Below, piece by piece: positions 19,366 through 31,478 of a stretch of 64,000 bases of DNA. Positions within the stretch are counted from its first letter, which is position 1; each line of letters starts with the position of its first letter. Origin of the DNA: Mycolicibacter heraklionensis (GTDB lineage: Bacteria; Actinomycetota; Actinomycetes; Mycobacteriales; Mycobacteriaceae). The notes under the pieces were generated by a model, which did not search any database, was not told the origin of the DNA, and worked only from the letters and a program-made list of their open reading frames with translations. The translations under genes were made by a program, and so were the position numbers. The stretch is taken from the NCBI RefSeq assembly GCF_019645815.1, contig NZ_CP080997.1, positions 3,290,880-3,354,879 on the forward strand, written 5' to 3'.

Positions 19366-21660
19366 TCACCCCGCTGCCGGCACAGCAGTCACGGTCACGT
19401 TGACGGTGGTGGCGCCGGCGTCCGAGGCGATGACCAGGACGGGAGCGTTGGGAGCCGACATGACGTGTCCGCCGGTGACGACGACCTGGTAGCCGTTCGG
19501 GTATTGGACGGGAGGCACCGAGATGTTGGTCTGGGCGCCCGCGGCGAAGCTGCCCACGCCGTCGGCCCGGGCGGTGGCGTAGCTGAGCTGGAAGGTGCTG
19601 TGATCGAACGACCAGGAATTCGGGGTGCCGGCCACCGCCTGTGGGTACGGCTCGGCGAGCACCGCAAGCTTGCCGGCGTCGACATTGCCGCCGACCGGGG
19701 GGAGGTTGGTGTCGTACACCAGAGACTCGGCCTCGCGTGACGATGCGGTGGTGGTGATGTCGTTCTGGCCTGAGTAGACCCACGTCGCCCAGCCGTACTG
19801 GTACCGCGCCGCTGCCTGCAACAGATCGGTGTGAGCGCCGAGATTGTCGGTGGCCCCGAACCCGCCGATATGCGCTGGGACATCGTGCACGTCTGCGTAA
19901 GCCGCAGCGTTCGCCATCGCCATGTCGGCGAACAGGTCGCAGAAGAGGTCGACGCCGAAGAAGTCTATGGACGGGCAGAAGTGGTCGAACGAATAGATGA
20001 TGTGGGAATCGTTCACCTCGCCCAAATTGGTGGGGAACCCCAAATTGGCCAGAACGCTCGGTTGCACGAATACCGGTGTGTATGGGTCGACCGACCGGAT
20101 TGCCGAGATCGCCTGGTCGTAGAACGGGGTCAGCATCTGGGAATCGAAGAACGGGTTGCCGAACGCGCTTGAGAGCCACTGTGATCCCGCATGCGGTTCG
20201 GCAGCCACACCGAAGGCGACTACTCCGGGGTCGTCTTTGAAGTAGTTCGCGACGACTTGGAGCATCTGCGCGTAGTGGTTCTCCAACCCGGTCCCATCGG
20301 GTGCCTGGGAGTTGGTCCAGAACGCGTCCCAAGCGTGGTTCTGCGCGGGGTTGACGAAGTAGCTCCACGGGAATCCGACGTCCAGGTTGGGCAGCCCACC
20401 GGTTTGCACCGCCCATTCCGGCGCCCCTTCGCCCCCGAACGCGGTGCCGTAGAGGTCTTGGTGCAGGTAGATGACGCTGGAGATGCCGTGAGCCGACAGC
20501 GTCTGCACGGTCTGGGCGATCGAAGCCAGGTAGCCATAGTCGAAGACCCCGGGCTCGGGTTCGACCGCGGCCCAGATGAGGCCCAGCTGAACGCTGTTGA
20601 AGCCGTTGGCGGCCAGGAAAGCTGCGTCGTCGTCGCCGAAACCGTCGGCCGACAGCTCGTAGGGCGGCAGCTTGTTGGTGTGGTCCAAACCGTGCAGGAT
20701 GACGACCCGCCCGTCACCGTCGGTGATCCAGGAGCCGGCTGTCGAGAAGCCGGCGCCGGTGCCCAGCGGGGCGCCGGTGCCGTAGTGGCCGACCATGCCG
20801 TGGCTGCCGAGCATGCTGCCGTTGCCACCGGCCCCGCCCAGGGCGGGCAACCCGGTGGGGCCGGCGCCTATGCCGCTGTCACCGGCGTCGCCGCCGGCAC
20901 CGCCACTGCCCAATAGCCCGGTGGCGCTGCCGCCGTCACCACCGTGCCCACCGTCACCACCCTGGCCGCCGGCGCCGCCCTGGCCGCCGACACCGAACAG
21001 CCACCCGCCATCACCGCCGTGGCCGCCCATGCCGCCGATTCCCCCGGCCGCATCACCGCCCGCACCACCGGCGCCGCCGATACCGAGCAGCCAGCCGCCC
21101 GAGCCCCCGGCGCCCCCGGCGGCCCCGACGCCTCCAGCGCCGCCGCCCCCACCGGTGCCGAAGATCCCCGCGGCCCCGCCGTTGCCTCCGGCAACCCCCG
21201 CGGTGGTGCTGTCAAAGCCGGTGCCGCCGTCACCGAACAGCCACCCGCCGGCGCCGCCGTCGGGATGCTCGACGGTGCCGGCAGCGCCATCGCCGATCGC
21301 GTAGGAGCCCAGCAGCTGGTTGATCACGGCGCTGACCTGCTGGCCGGCGTCACTGTCGAGCCACTGGTCGATACCGGTGTGAATCGGGGTGTAGACCAAC
21401 TCTTGGAACAATGCGGTCAAGTCGGCGTCCCACGCGGTGGTGGACGAGAAAGCCTGCCAGTCAAGGGTGTTCGTCGCCGGCTCGATAAGCGGCGAGAACA
21501 CCTCACCGATCGCCTCGTCGACGAGGTCGGCCTGCGCTGCAGGCGGAGCGGCCAGCGGGAGCAACCCCAAGGTGAACAACGCGCCGGCGGCCGTTGCGGC
21601 ACCGATCCGGGTACGGACACCCGGCCCGGGCTTCGAGCGGGCGTGATCACGGGTGGTCAT
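19366..21660 (-). CDS. Secreted PGRS protein with degenerate GH5 endoglycoceramidase-like domain
   Basis: A 764-residue exported protein. Residues 1-45 are a signal peptide (hydrophobic core GALFTLGLLPLAAPPAAQA). Residues 46-125 form a helical segment. Residues 126-300 are PGRS Gly/Ala repeats that begin GDGAAGTVEHPDGGAGGWLF, like the PE_PGRS junction, but there is no PE domain. Residues 308-700 resemble GH5 endoglycoceramidases (HGLDHTNKLPPYE, FNSVQLGLIWAAVEPEPGVFD, a Glu488 in VAAEPHAGS), followed by a C-terminal beta domain. The usual NEP is AEP and the nucleophile motif GEFG is GGFG (Gly600). It may therefore bind rather than cut glycans. The start is at ATG 21660 after GAGGA. Divergent from a TetR gene. 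Confidence 0.85.
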   Translation of the reverse strand: MTTRDHARSKPGPGVRTRIGAATAAGALFTLGLLPLAAPPAAQADLVDEAIGEVFSPLIEPATNTLDWQAFSSTTAWDADLTALFQELVYTPIHTGIDQWLDSDAGQQVSAVINQLLGSYAIGDGAAGTVEHPDGGAGGWLFGDGGTGFDSTTAGVAGGNGGAAGIFGTGGGGGAGGVGAAGGAGGSGGWLLGIGGAGGAGGDAAGGIGGMGGHGGDGGWLFGVGGQGGAGGQGGDGGHGGDGGSATGLLGSGGAGGDAGDSGIGAGPTGLPALGGAGGNGSMLGSHGMVGHYGTGAPLGTGAGFSTAGSWITDGDGRVVILHGLDHTNKLPPYELSADGFGDDDAAFLAANGFNSVQLGLIWAAVEPEPGVFDYGYLASIAQTVQTLSAHGISSVIYLHQDLYGTAFGGEGAPEWAVQTGGLPNLDVGFPWSYFVNPAQNHAWDAFWTNSQAPDGTGLENHYAQMLQVVANYFKDDPGVVAFGVAAEPHAGSQWLSSAFGNPFFDSQMLTPFYDQAISAIRSVDPYTPVFVQPSVLANLGFPTNLGEVNDSHIIYSFDHFCPSIDFFGVDLFCDLFADMAMANAAAYADVHDVPAHIGGFGATDNLGAHTDLLQAAARYQYGWATWVYSGQNDITTTASSREAESLVYDTNLPPVGGNVDAGKLAVLAEPYPQAVAGTPNSWSFDHSTFQLSYATARADGVGSFAAGAQTNISVPPVQYPNGYQVVVTGGHVMSAPNAPVLVIASDAGATTVNVTVTAVPAAG

Positions 21661-21715
21661 TGCGTCCTCGCTCAGTGCTCGAGCTGACGTGCGACCGCCA
21701 GCGCACCAACACCGT

Positions 21716-21738
21716 AAGTGCAACATAATGTCGCACTT
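21716..21738. promoter_or_regulatory. 23-bp palindrome between PGRS-GH5 and TetR genes
   Basis: Arms AAGTGCAACAT (21716-21726) and ATGTCGCACTT (21728-21738) surround a central A at 21727 and match at 10 of 11 positions. It lies in the 119-nt divergent region, 55 nt before the PGRS start and 41 nt before the TetR start. This is a typical place and size for a TetR operator controlling both genes. Confidence 0.65.
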
Positions 21739-21779
21739 CGTGAGGGGGACGATGCCACGCGTCACCTACGCTGTCAACC

Positions 21780-24460
<2,681 letters not shown>

Positions 24461-24484
24461 TTATCTGCTGGCTACGCTGGCGGC

Positions 24485-24883
24485 ATGCCGCACCCGATCA
24501 TGTACCGCGACGACGACCCGGGTCTGGCGGAGCTGCGGCGCATCGCGCTGGGGTTTCCCGAAGCGTTCGAGAAGATCTCCCACGGCCGCCCGGTGTTCTG
24601 CGCTCCGAAGATGTTCGCGGTCTACGGCGGCAACTCCAAGGCCACCGGCGCAATGGTGCCCTACCCGCACGCGGTGCTGGTCAAGGTCGACGAGTCCGAG
24701 CAGCGGGCGCTGGAACAAGACCCGCGGTTCTTCTCTCCGATGTATCTGGGGCCGTCCGGTTGGCTGGGACTGGATTTCAGTGCGTCCTCAGTGGATTGGG
24801 ACGAGGTCGGTGAGCTGGTGGACGCGTCGTTTCGGCTGACCGCGCCGCAGCGGCTGATCCGACTCCTGGACGGGGGCGCTTAG
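24485..24883 (+). CDS. MmcQ/YjbR-family DNA-binding-like protein
   Basis: A 132-residue protein of the MmcQ/YjbR family. Visible family features are LRRIALGFPEAFEKISHGRP, FCAPKMFAVYGG, a VLVKVDESEQRALEQDPRFF core, and GWLGLDF near the end. Family members are small cytosolic proteins with a CyaY-like fold and uncertain role, sometimes called DNA-binding. ATG 24485 was chosen because the longer in-frame region overlaps divergent ligA. Its stop overlaps the convergent MetE-like gene by 4 nt. Confidence 0.82.
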   Translation: MPHPIMYRDDDPGLAELRRIALGFPEAFEKISHGRPVFCAPKMFAVYGGNSKATGAMVPYPHAVLVKVDESEQRALEQDPRFFSPMYLGPSGWLGLDFSASSVDWDEVGELVDASFRLTAPQRLIRLLDGGA

Positions 24884-25893
24884 ATCGCCTCGGGGTCGCT
24901 GGCCAGCGCCTCTCCCACCTTGCGTACCAGCCCGACTGCGGTGCGTGCCCACCCGGCGCTGGCGCCGGCCAACCCGCAGACCGGGCTGACGCCGACTCGC
25001 TCGGCCAGTATCGAGCGGGCGAATCCGATCCGGTCGGTGATCGCGGCCGCCGCGGTCGCCAGCTCTTCCACTCCGGGCGCCCGCGCCGGAGCAAGCGCGG
25101 GAACCAGCCCCATCACCACGGTGCGGCCGGCGTCGACGAACGCACCGATCTGGTCGTAGTCGGCGGGCTCCAACGCGGTGCAGTCCAGCGCCAGCGCGGT
25201 GATAGAGCTGCGCTGCAACACATTCCAGGGGAGTCCCGCCGCGCAACTATGCACCAGCACCTCGCCGCCGATGGTCTCGGCGCAGCCGTCGAGCAGCGCG
25301 GTGGCCACCGCCTCGTCGATGGCGGCCACCGGGCTCAATGCGGTCACCCCGGCCAGCCGGCCGGTCACCGCCGCGGTCAGCGACGGCTCGTCGAGCTGCA
25401 CCACCACCGGCGTCTCGAGCCGGCGAGACAGGTCGGCCCGGTGCGCCGTGAGGCCCTCGGCCAGCGATGCGGCCAGGTCCCGCACCGCACCGGGGTCGGT
25501 GATTGCCCGGTGCCCATTCGCCAGCTCCACCTCCGCGGCCAGGGTCAGCGGCCCAGCCGCCTGCACCTTGACCGGGTGCCCGCTGCCCCGCAGGCCGGCG
25601 ACTTCCCACGCCTCCTCGAGGGCGTCGACGTCCTCGCCGAGCAGACTCACCGCACGCCGGGTCACCGCACCGGGGCGCGCCGCCAGCCGGTAGCCGCGCG
25701 GGGCGGTGTCGATGGCGATGTCGACCAACAGCGCGCCGGCCCGACCGATCATGTCGGCGCCCACGCCGCGGCCCGGCAGCTCGACCAGGTGGGCCAGGCT
25801 GTCGCCCAGCTCACCGACGACCACCTCGGCCGCCGCGCGGGCCGAGGTGCCCGGCCACGACCCCAGTCCGGTCCCGGTGGCGAAAGCACTCAC
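24880..25893 (-). CDS. MetE C-terminal-like protein (Rv3015c-like)
   Basis: A protein of about 337 residues with the fold of the catalytic half of cobalamin-independent methionine synthase. It reads FATGTGLGSWPGTSARAAAE at the start and has PVKVQAAGPLTLAAEVELAN, VVVQLDEPSLTAAVTG and VHSCAAGLPWN. The His/Cys pattern fits a zinc thiol-methyltransferase, but the N-terminal half of MetE is missing, so it is unlikely to be the main methionine synthase. GTG 25893 and ATG 25917 are both possible starts. It is the usual neighbour of ligA, with one small gene inserted between. Confidence 0.82.
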   Translation of the reverse strand: MSAFATGTGLGSWPGTSARAAAEVVVGELGDSLAHLVELPGRGVGADMIGRAGALLVDIAIDTAPRGYRLAARPGAVTRRAVSLLGEDVDALEEAWEVAGLRGSGHPVKVQAAGPLTLAAEVELANGHRAITDPGAVRDLAASLAEGLTAHRADLSRRLETPVVVQLDEPSLTAAVTGRLAGVTALSPVAAIDEAVATALLDGCAETIGGEVLVHSCAAGLPWNVLQRSSITALALDCTALEPADYDQIGAFVDAGRTVVMGLVPALAPARAPGVEELATAAAAITDRIGFARSILAERVGVSPVCGLAGASAGWARTAVGLVRKVGEALASDPEAI

Positions 25894-25948
25894 CGGGCAA
25901 CCGTATTGAAGTGACATAGCCCTGGACACGGCGGGCTAGCCTTCGAGG

Positions 25949-26578
25949 GTGAAGATGTCGCGGCTGGTTCCGATCTGGGCGGTGGCGGCAGCGGTGGTGG
26001 GCTGTACCCGGCTGGTCGGCGGGACGGCGCTGCCACCCGCGGCGCTGCCGGCGCCCGACGGCGCGGTGGATCTCGGCCGGGTCATGCTCGGCACGCCCCG
26101 GATGCGGGCCATCGTCGGCGCCGACGAACAGCTGACGGTGATCCCCACCATGGATTCCAGCTCCCCAACGGACATCGATGACCTCGCCGCGACCATCCCG
26201 CCGCCGTGCCGTTTCGTCTTCGTCGAGACCGCGGTGTTCGGCTCCGCGCCGACGCGTTTCCACAAAACCACCTACCAGTACCCACCCAAGGCGGCGATGG
26301 TCTCCGAAGGCGCGGCCGTCTACCCCGACGCCGAAACAGCCCACCACGCCCTCGACGCTTTGGTGGCCACGGTGGCCGAGTGCGCCGACACCTCGGCCGG
26401 GCCGGGACTGGTCAGCGACTGGGATGCCGACGACGAGTCCCTGCGCACCCACGCCGGTGACTGCGGCCGGGCCTACCAGGTCAAGTCGGTGGTCCTGTTG
26501 GAGGTCACCTACTGCGGCTTTTCGGAGTCCGACGCCGACCTGGTGGTGGCGAATATGGCGTCCGCGGTGCCGGGCTAA
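25949..26578 (+). CDS. LpqA-like lipoprotein with PknH-type sensor domain
   Basis: A 209-residue lipoprotein with a short signal and the lipobox VVGC (IWAVAAAVVGCTRLV). The mature part resembles the extracellular sensor domain of PknH (PF14032), with Cys in PPPCRFVFVE, AECADTS, GDCGRAYQVK and TYCGFSESD that could form two disulfides. It is the positional counterpart of Rv3016 (lpqA). Ligand unknown. GTG 25949 is preferred; ATG 25955 is two codons further in. Confidence 0.8.
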   Translation: MKMSRLVPIWAVAAAVVGCTRLVGGTALPPAALPAPDGAVDLGRVMLGTPRMRAIVGADEQLTVIPTMDSSSPTDIDDLAATIPPPCRFVFVETAVFGSAPTRFHKTTYQYPPKAAMVSEGAAVYPDAETAHHALDALVATVAECADTSAGPGLVSDWDADDESLRTHAGDCGRAYQVKSVVLLEVTYCGFSESDADLVVANMASAVPG

Positions 26579-26591
26579 GCGCGCTTCCCCG

Positions 26592-26653
26592 CGCCGAACG
26601 TGCATTCAGGCCGAAAAAATCGCCACATCGTCGCACTCAGTACACGTTCGGCG
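26592..26653. repeat. Inverted repeat between convergent lpqA-like gene and mnmA
   Basis: Arms CGCCGAACGTG (26592-26602) and CACGTTCGGCG (26643-26653) are perfect 11-bp complements with a 40-nt AT-richer centre. It fills the gap between two convergent genes and overlaps none of the lpqA-like gene. Similar in design to 16732-16784 and 39471-39530, though the arms differ more. Possible bidirectional terminator. Confidence 0.65.
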
Positions 26654-27727
26654 TTAAAAGGTGGCGGCGATGGTGGCGCTGGCGATCACTTCGTCGCCTT
26701 GCGCGTCCGGGCGGTAGCAGGCCAGGGTCTGGCCGCGGGCCACGCCGCGCAACGGCGTGCGCAGTCGCACCTGCAACATGTCGCCGACCAGTTCGGCCAC
26801 CGCGCCGACGGTCTCACCGTGGGCGCGCACCTGCACCTCGCACTCGACCGGGCCATGCCACGGCCGCCCGGAGGTGAATACCGGTGCCCGCCCGGTGAGC
26901 TCCACCACGTCCAACTCGGCGGCGGGCCCGACGGTGACGGTGCCGGTCGCGGCGTCGATACCGGTCACATAGCGCGGCTGGCCGTCCGGGCCTGGCCCGG
27001 CGATGCCCAGGCCCTTGCGCTGGCCGATGGTGAAACCGTGCACCCCGTCGTGTTCGGCCAGCACCGACCCGTGAGTGTCCACCACGGCCCCCGGCCGTAC
27101 GCCGATGTGGCCGCCGAGGAAGGTGCGGGTGTCGCCGGTCGGGATGAAGCAGATGTCATGACTGTCGGGCTTACTCGCCACCGCCAGACCACGTTCGGCG
27201 GCCTCAGCGCGGATCTGTGGCTTGGGGGTGTCCCCGATCGGGAACGCGGCGTGCCGGAGCTGCTCGGCGGTCAGCACCGCGAGCACGTAGGACTGGTCCT
27301 TATCGGCGTCCACCGCGCGCCGGAGTCGACCGTCGGCGAGCCGGGCGTAGTGGCCGGTGGCCACCATGTCGAAGCCCAGAGCGAGGGCTCGGGCGGCCAC
27401 CGCGGAGAACTTGATCTTCTCGTTGCACCGCATGCACGGGTTGGGCGTCTCGCCGCGAGCGTAGGAGTCGACGAAGTCGTCGATCACCTCGTCCTTGAAC
27501 TGCTCGGAGAAGTCCCACACGTAGAACGGGATGCCCAGCACGTCGGCGACGCGGCGGGCGTCGTCGGAGTCCTCCCGCGAACAGCACCCCCGCGAGCCGG
27601 TGCGCAGGGTGCCCGGATTGCGCGACAGTGCCAGATGCACGCCGACCACGTCGTGCCCGGCATCGACCATGCGGGCCGCGGCGACCGATGAATCGACCCC
27701 GCCGCTCATCGCGACGACGACTTTCAC
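26654..27727 (-). CDS. mnmA: tRNA 2-thiouridylase
   Basis: Adds sulfur to the wobble uridine of tRNA for Lys, Glu and Gln, receiving it from the cysteine desulfurase made by the gene upstream. The 357-residue protein has the PP-loop ATP motif SGGVDSSVA, the nucleophile Cys101 in [12 protein letters not shown], and the second Cys193 in [13 protein letters not shown]. The C-terminal OB-type domains are complete. The ATG overlaps the iscS stop by 4 nt, so sulfur donor and user are made together, as in M. tuberculosis (Rv3024c/Rv3025c). Confidence 0.96.
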   Translation of the reverse strand: MKVVVAMSGGVDSSVAAARMVDAGHDVVGVHLALSRNPGTLRTGSRGCCSREDSDDARRVADVLGIPFYVWDFSEQFKDEVIDDFVDSYARGETPNPCMRCNEKIKFSAVAARALALGFDMVATGHYARLADGRLRRAVDADKDQSYVLAVLTAEQLRHAAFPIGDTPKPQIRAEAAERGLAVASKPDSHDICFIPTGDTRTFLGGHIGVRPGAVVDTHGSVLAEHDGVHGFTIGQRKGLGIAGPGPDGQPRYVTGIDAATGTVTVGPAAELDVVELTGRAPVFTSGRPWHGPVECEVQVRAHGETVGAVAELVGDMLQVRLRTPLRGVARGQTLACYRPDAQGDEVIASATIAATF

Positions 27728-28908
27728 CGGGCTACTCCCGCGGCGGCCAGCATCGCCTGGCGGGCCCGGTCCACGGCGCCGGGCAGCACCGCCAGCACGG
27801 CGTCGACGTCAGCGTCGACGCTGGTGTGTCCCAACGACAGTCGCAGCGATCCACGGGCGGCCACCGGATCAGCACCCATCGCGGTCAGGACGTGCGAGGG
27901 CTGCGGCACACCAGCGGTGCAGGCCGATCCGGTGGAGCATTCGATGCCGTTGGCGTCCAACAACATCAGCAGGGAGTCGCCTTCGCAGCCGGCGAAGGTG
28001 AAGTGCGCGTTGCCGGGCAGCCGTTGGATGCGTGACCCGTTGACCCGGGTGTTGTCGATCCGGGCGAGCACTCCGTCGATGAGCCGGTCACGCAGGCCCG
28101 CAACGCGGTCGGCGGTGGCCTCCAACGAGCCCACCGCGACCTGAAGCGCCGCGGCCATTCCGACTGCCCCGGCGACATCGGGTGTGCCGGAACGGATGTC
28201 ACGCTCCTGACCACCACCGTGCGTGAGCGGGACACAGGCTACGTCACGACGAATCAGCAGTGCGCCGGTCCCGCACGGGCCGCCGAACTTATGGGCGGTC
28301 AGGCTCAGCGCGGACAACCCACTGGCGCCGAAATCGACCGGCAGCTGCCCGACCGCCTGGACGGCGTCGGAGTGCATCGGCACTCCGAACTCAGCCGCGA
28401 TCAAAGCCAGTTCGGCGACCGGCAACACCGTTCCCACTTCATTGTTGGCCCACATCACCGACACCAGGGCGACGTCGTCGGCCCGGCCGGCATCCAATTC
28501 CTCGCGCAGCGCGTCCGGTGACACCGAGCCGTCGGCGTCGGTGGGCAGCCAGGTGATCTCGGCGCCCTCGTGTTCGGCGAGCCAGCCCACCGCATCCAGC
28601 ACCGCGTGGTGCTCGACCTCGGTGGTGATGATCCGGCGTCGCCGCGCATCGGCGTCGCGGCGGGCCCAGAAGATGCCCTTGACGGCCAGGTTGTCGCCGT
28701 CGGTGCCGCCGGCGGTGAACACCACCTCGGACGGGCGCGCACCCAGCCGTGCCGCGATGGACTCGCGGGACTCCTCCATCCGGCGGCGCGCGGCGCGGCC
28801 CGCGGCGTGCAGCGAGGAGGCGTTTCCGACGGTTCCCAGCACAGCTGCCATCGCCTCGATGGCTGGCGGGTGCATCGGGGTGGTGGCGGCGTGATCCAGA
28901 TAGACCAT
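27724..28908 (-). CDS. iscS: Cysteine desulfurase
   Basis: PLP enzyme that releases sulfur from cysteine for iron-sulfur clusters and tRNA thiolation. The 394-residue protein starts [20 protein letters not shown], has the PLP-Lys region [16 protein letters not shown] and the catalytic Cys loop [22 protein letters not shown] 28908 matches the usual start (M. tuberculosis IscS is 393 residues); upstream in-frame sequence is unlikely to be coding. It is followed by mnmA with a 4-nt overlap. Confidence 0.96.
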   Translation of the reverse strand: MVYLDHAATTPMHPPAIEAMAAVLGTVGNASSLHAAGRAARRRMEESRESIAARLGARPSEVVFTAGGTDGDNLAVKGIFWARRDADARRRRIITTEVEHHAVLDAVGWLAEHEGAEITWLPTDADGSVSPDALREELDAGRADDVALVSVMWANNEVGTVLPVAELALIAAEFGVPMHSDAVQAVGQLPVDFGASGLSALSLTAHKFGGPCGTGALLIRRDVACVPLTHGGGQERDIRSGTPDVAGAVGMAAALQVAVGSLEATADRVAGLRDRLIDGVLARIDNTRVNGSRIQRLPGNAHFTFAGCEGDSLLMLLDANGIECSTGSACTAGVPQPSHVLTAMGADPVAARGSLRLSLGHTSVDADVDAVLAVLPGAVDRARQAMLAAAGVAR

Positions 28909-28970
28909 GACCTGCCCAGGATACCGGGCACGCGCAGCCGCCCCGGCGCTGCGGCGGGCGGCTGCGCTGT

Positions 28971-29789
28971 TCAACAGACGATGCGGGCTCGTCGACGCCG
29001 CGGCACCCGCCAGCCCGCCGCCGCCTGGCAACGCGCGGCCAGCTCACGCCGATCCGTTCCCGGCAACTGCAAAGCCGCGACATGTACCTGCGCCACAGTG
29101 CGTCGCGCGGTGATCAAGCGACGCATCGAAGCCAACAGGCTGTCGTCGCCGACAAACGCCGGCACGGTCGACGGCGACCCGTCCTGGTGGTGGTAGGTGA
29201 GCTGCAGCGGCTGCACCGGCCGCGCGGCGTCCACGGCGGCCTGGAACATCGCCGGATAGAACTTGCCGTGGGCCCGTCCGCACCAGGTGGTGCCCTCCGG
29301 GAAGGCCACGACGGTGCGGCCGGCCCGCAATCGGGCCGCCACCGTCTCGACCACCACCGGCAACCCACGCAGGCTGTCCCGCTCGATGGGGATGATCCGC
29401 ATCATGCGGGCCAGCGCTCCGATGCCGGGCCAGCTGATCAGGTCGGCGCGTGCCACGAACGTCCCCGGCGATACCGCACCGATCACGAACACATCCAGCC
29501 AGGACACGTGTGGGCTGACCACCAACATGCCGCGCAGGTTGCGTACCGGCCCGCCGGTCGTGGTCACCCGCACGCCGAAGCAGCGCAACACCACCCGGCA
29601 GCAGCGGCGCTGCAGCCGGACGCGGCCCGGAATCGGTACCGCCAGCAGTGGCAGCAGCGGCGCCAGCAGCACCACCAGGGCCAGCCGCAGCGCCACCATC
29701 CCCGGGAACGGTCGCTCGCTACCGCCACGGATGCACCGGGGGGTGCAGAACGCCTGGGGCGCCCAGGCGTTCACTGGCGTTTGGTTCAC
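28971..29789 (-). CDS. PlsC-type 1-acylglycerol-3-phosphate acyltransferase
   Basis: A 272-residue membrane-associated acyltransferase of the PlsC family, positional homologue of Rv3026c. One or two hydrophobic segments near the start ([20 protein letters not shown]) are followed by the HX4D motif in [10 protein letters not shown] and the glycerol-phosphate motif FPEGTTWCG. It would acylate lysophosphatidate in phospholipid synthesis, but substrate is inferred. GTG 29789 overlaps the upstream stop (GTGA); ATG at about residue 31 is the alternative. The C-terminus is very basic ([12 protein letters not shown]). Confidence 0.86.
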   Translation of the reverse strand: MNQTPVNAWAPQAFCTPRCIRGGSERPFPGMVALRLALVVLLAPLLPLLAVPIPGRVRLQRRCCRVVLRCFGVRVTTTGGPVRNLRGMLVVSPHVSWLDVFVIGAVSPGTFVARADLISWPGIGALARMMRIIPIERDSLRGLPVVVETVAARLRAGRTVVAFPEGTTWCGRAHGKFYPAMFQAAVDAARPVQPLQLTYHHQDGSPSTVPAFVGDDSLLASMRRLITARRTVAQVHVAALQLPGTDRRELAARCQAAAGWRVPRRRRARIVC

Positions 29790-30649
29790 GCCTGTGCGGC
29801 GGTGTCGGCCGCCTCAGGGGCCCCCGCCACCACCGACGCCGCGGACACCGACCGCAGCCGGCGCAGGTAGCGGGTGTCCGCGTCGCTGCGGCGCAGCAGG
29901 GCCGGGAAGTCCCCCACCCCGAAGGCCGGGTCGTGGGCCGGCTCACCGCAGACCCGCGCGCCCAGGCGCAGGTAGCCGCGCAGCAGCGGCGGCATGGTCG
30001 GGCGAGTCGGCGGCGCGATCTCGTCGAGGCTCTTGCCGTCGACCACCACGGGCCGATACGGGGTCACCCGGTGCGGGGAGGCGTGGCGGCGCCGCACGAA
30101 GTCGCGGACACCGCGGATCTGACTGCCGGGGGCGCCCTCGCCGCACACCGGCACCGACACGCAGCCGGTGATGTAGTCGTACTGGTAGCGGTCCAGGTAG
30201 GCCAGGATTCCGGCCCACATCAACAGCACGACAGCGCCGTTGCGGTGGCCGGGCCGGACCACGGCACGACCCATCTCGACCAGCGACGGCCGCAGCGGGT
30301 CCAGCGCGGTGACATCGAATTCGATTGCGCTGTAAAGGCCTCCGGCGGCGATGGCCCCGGTGGGCGGCAGCATCCGGTAGCAGCCGACCAGTTCACCGGA
30401 GTCGTCGTCGCGCACCAGCAGGTGGTCGCAGTATTCGTCGAAGTGGTCGGCGTCCAGGCCGGGTCGGCCGTCGGTGTCGGTCAGGCAGAAGCCCGGCTCG
30501 GTGCTGAACACCTCGAATCGCATCCGCTGCGCGGCTTCGATCATGGCGGGGTCGGTGGACAGCAGCAACGAGTAGCGCGGGTTGTCGGTCCCGGAAGCGG
30601 GAGAATCGGTGGCGGGCTCAGGGGCGATGAGAACAGAACCAGTGCTCAC
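29786..30649 (-). CDS. GNAT-family acyltransferase (Rv3027c-like)
   Basis: A protein of about 287 residues similar to the acyltransferase family that includes ornithine-lipid N-acyltransferases (Acetyltransf_5-type). It has AAQRMRFEVFSTEPGF, DHFDEYCDHLLVRDDDSGEL, EMGRAVVRPGHRNGAVVLLM and GCVSVPVCGEGAPGSQIRGV. It is coupled to the PlsC-like gene by a GTGA overlap, so the pair may make an acylated lipid. The start could be GTG 30649 (VSTGSVLIA) or GTG 30658; neither has a clear ribosome site. Last residues are Ala-rich and probably flexible. Confidence 0.82.
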   Translation of the reverse strand: MSTGSVLIAPEPATDSPASGTDNPRYSLLLSTDPAMIEAAQRMRFEVFSTEPGFCLTDTDGRPGLDADHFDEYCDHLLVRDDDSGELVGCYRMLPPTGAIAAGGLYSAIEFDVTALDPLRPSLVEMGRAVVRPGHRNGAVVLLMWAGILAYLDRYQYDYITGCVSVPVCGEGAPGSQIRGVRDFVRRRHASPHRVTPYRPVVVDGKSLDEIAPPTRPTMPPLLRGYLRLGARVCGEPAHDPAFGVGDFPALLRRSDADTRYLRRLRSVSAASVVAGAPEAADTAAQA

Positions 30650-30749
30650 ACTGAGCACGGTCGCGCAGCCAGGCAGCGACGAGGCAATCACGGCATGACA
30701 TGTCGATGCACGCTTGGTGACGAATTGTGCGCCGCTTATTGGCGCGAGA

Positions 30750-31478
30750 TCAGGCGGCGGCGCCACCACCGTCGGCGTGCAGGGTCGATCCGGTGATGAA
30801 GCTGGACCGCGGCGAGGCGAGGAAGAGCACGGCTTCGGCGATCTCCGCCGCGTGTGCGGTGCGCCCGAGCGGCAGCGCCCGGCCCAGTTCGTCATTGACG
30901 TCACCCCATTCGGCGACGACGCCCTCGGTGGCGGTCGGTCCCGGAGCAACACTGTTGACCCGTACCCCGTGCGGGCCGAATTCGGCGGCCCAGGTGCGGG
31001 TCAGCGACTCCAACGCGGCTTTGGACGCGCTGTAACTCGACGCCCCGGGCACGCCCTTGAAGGCGACCATGCTGGTGACGTTGACGATGCTGCCGCGCCC
31101 GCGCCGCAGCATGCCCGGCGCCAGGGCGGCGACCAGGAAATAGGCGCCGCGCACGTTGGTGTCGAACGTCGAGGTGAACGACGCCACGTCCTGGTCGACC
31201 GTCAGTGCCCCGGGGAAGCTGGCGGCGTTGTTCACCACGATGTCGACGCCGTCGCCGCATTGCTCCACCAACGATTTCACCGAATCGAGGTCGGACAGAT
31301 CGGCAGCCACAAATCTCACCGCGCCGCCGAGTTCGGCGACGGCCGCGGTACCACGTGCTGCCGAGCGGCCGGTGATGATCACCGCGGCGCCGTGCCGCGC
31401 CAGCAGCCGCGCGGATTCGAGTCCGATACCCGCGGTCCCGCCGGTCACCAACGCGGTCTGGCCCGCCAGTTCGTTCAC
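30750..31478 (-). CDS. SDR-family oxidoreductase
   Basis: A 242-residue classical short-chain dehydrogenase: cofactor motif TGGTAGIG, NNAA region VVNNAASFPGA, catalytic Ser in VNVTSMVAF and YSASK with the Tyr and Lys. NAD(P) dependent; substrate unknown. I chose GTG 31478, which overlaps the stop of the upstream NmrA-like gene (GTGA); a TTG at 31493 is less likely. The two genes plus the LAL regulator form an insertion between the Rv3027c-like gene and etfA. Confidence 0.88.
   Translation of the reverse strand: MNELAGQTALVTGGTAGIGLESARLLARHGAAVIITGRSAARGTAAVAELGGAVRFVAADLSDLDSVKSLVEQCGDGVDIVVNNAASFPGALTVDQDVASFTSTFDTNVRGAYFLVAALAPGMLRRGRGSIVNVTSMVAFKGVPGASSYSASKAALESLTRTWAAEFGPHGVRVNSVAPGPTATEGVVAEWGDVNDELGRALPLGRTAHAAEIAEAVLFLASPRSSFITGSTLHADGGGAAA

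Noticed and set aside
20800..21300. Repetitive PGRS DNA as a CRISPR array or tandem repeat locus
   Set aside because: The repeats are short irregular GGx codons in frame with a protein, without uniform repeats or spacers.
20795..21304. Proline-rich plus-strand frame in the PGRS region
   Set aside because: It is the reverse complement of Gly/Ala PGRS repeats; the minus frame has a signal peptide and enzyme domain.
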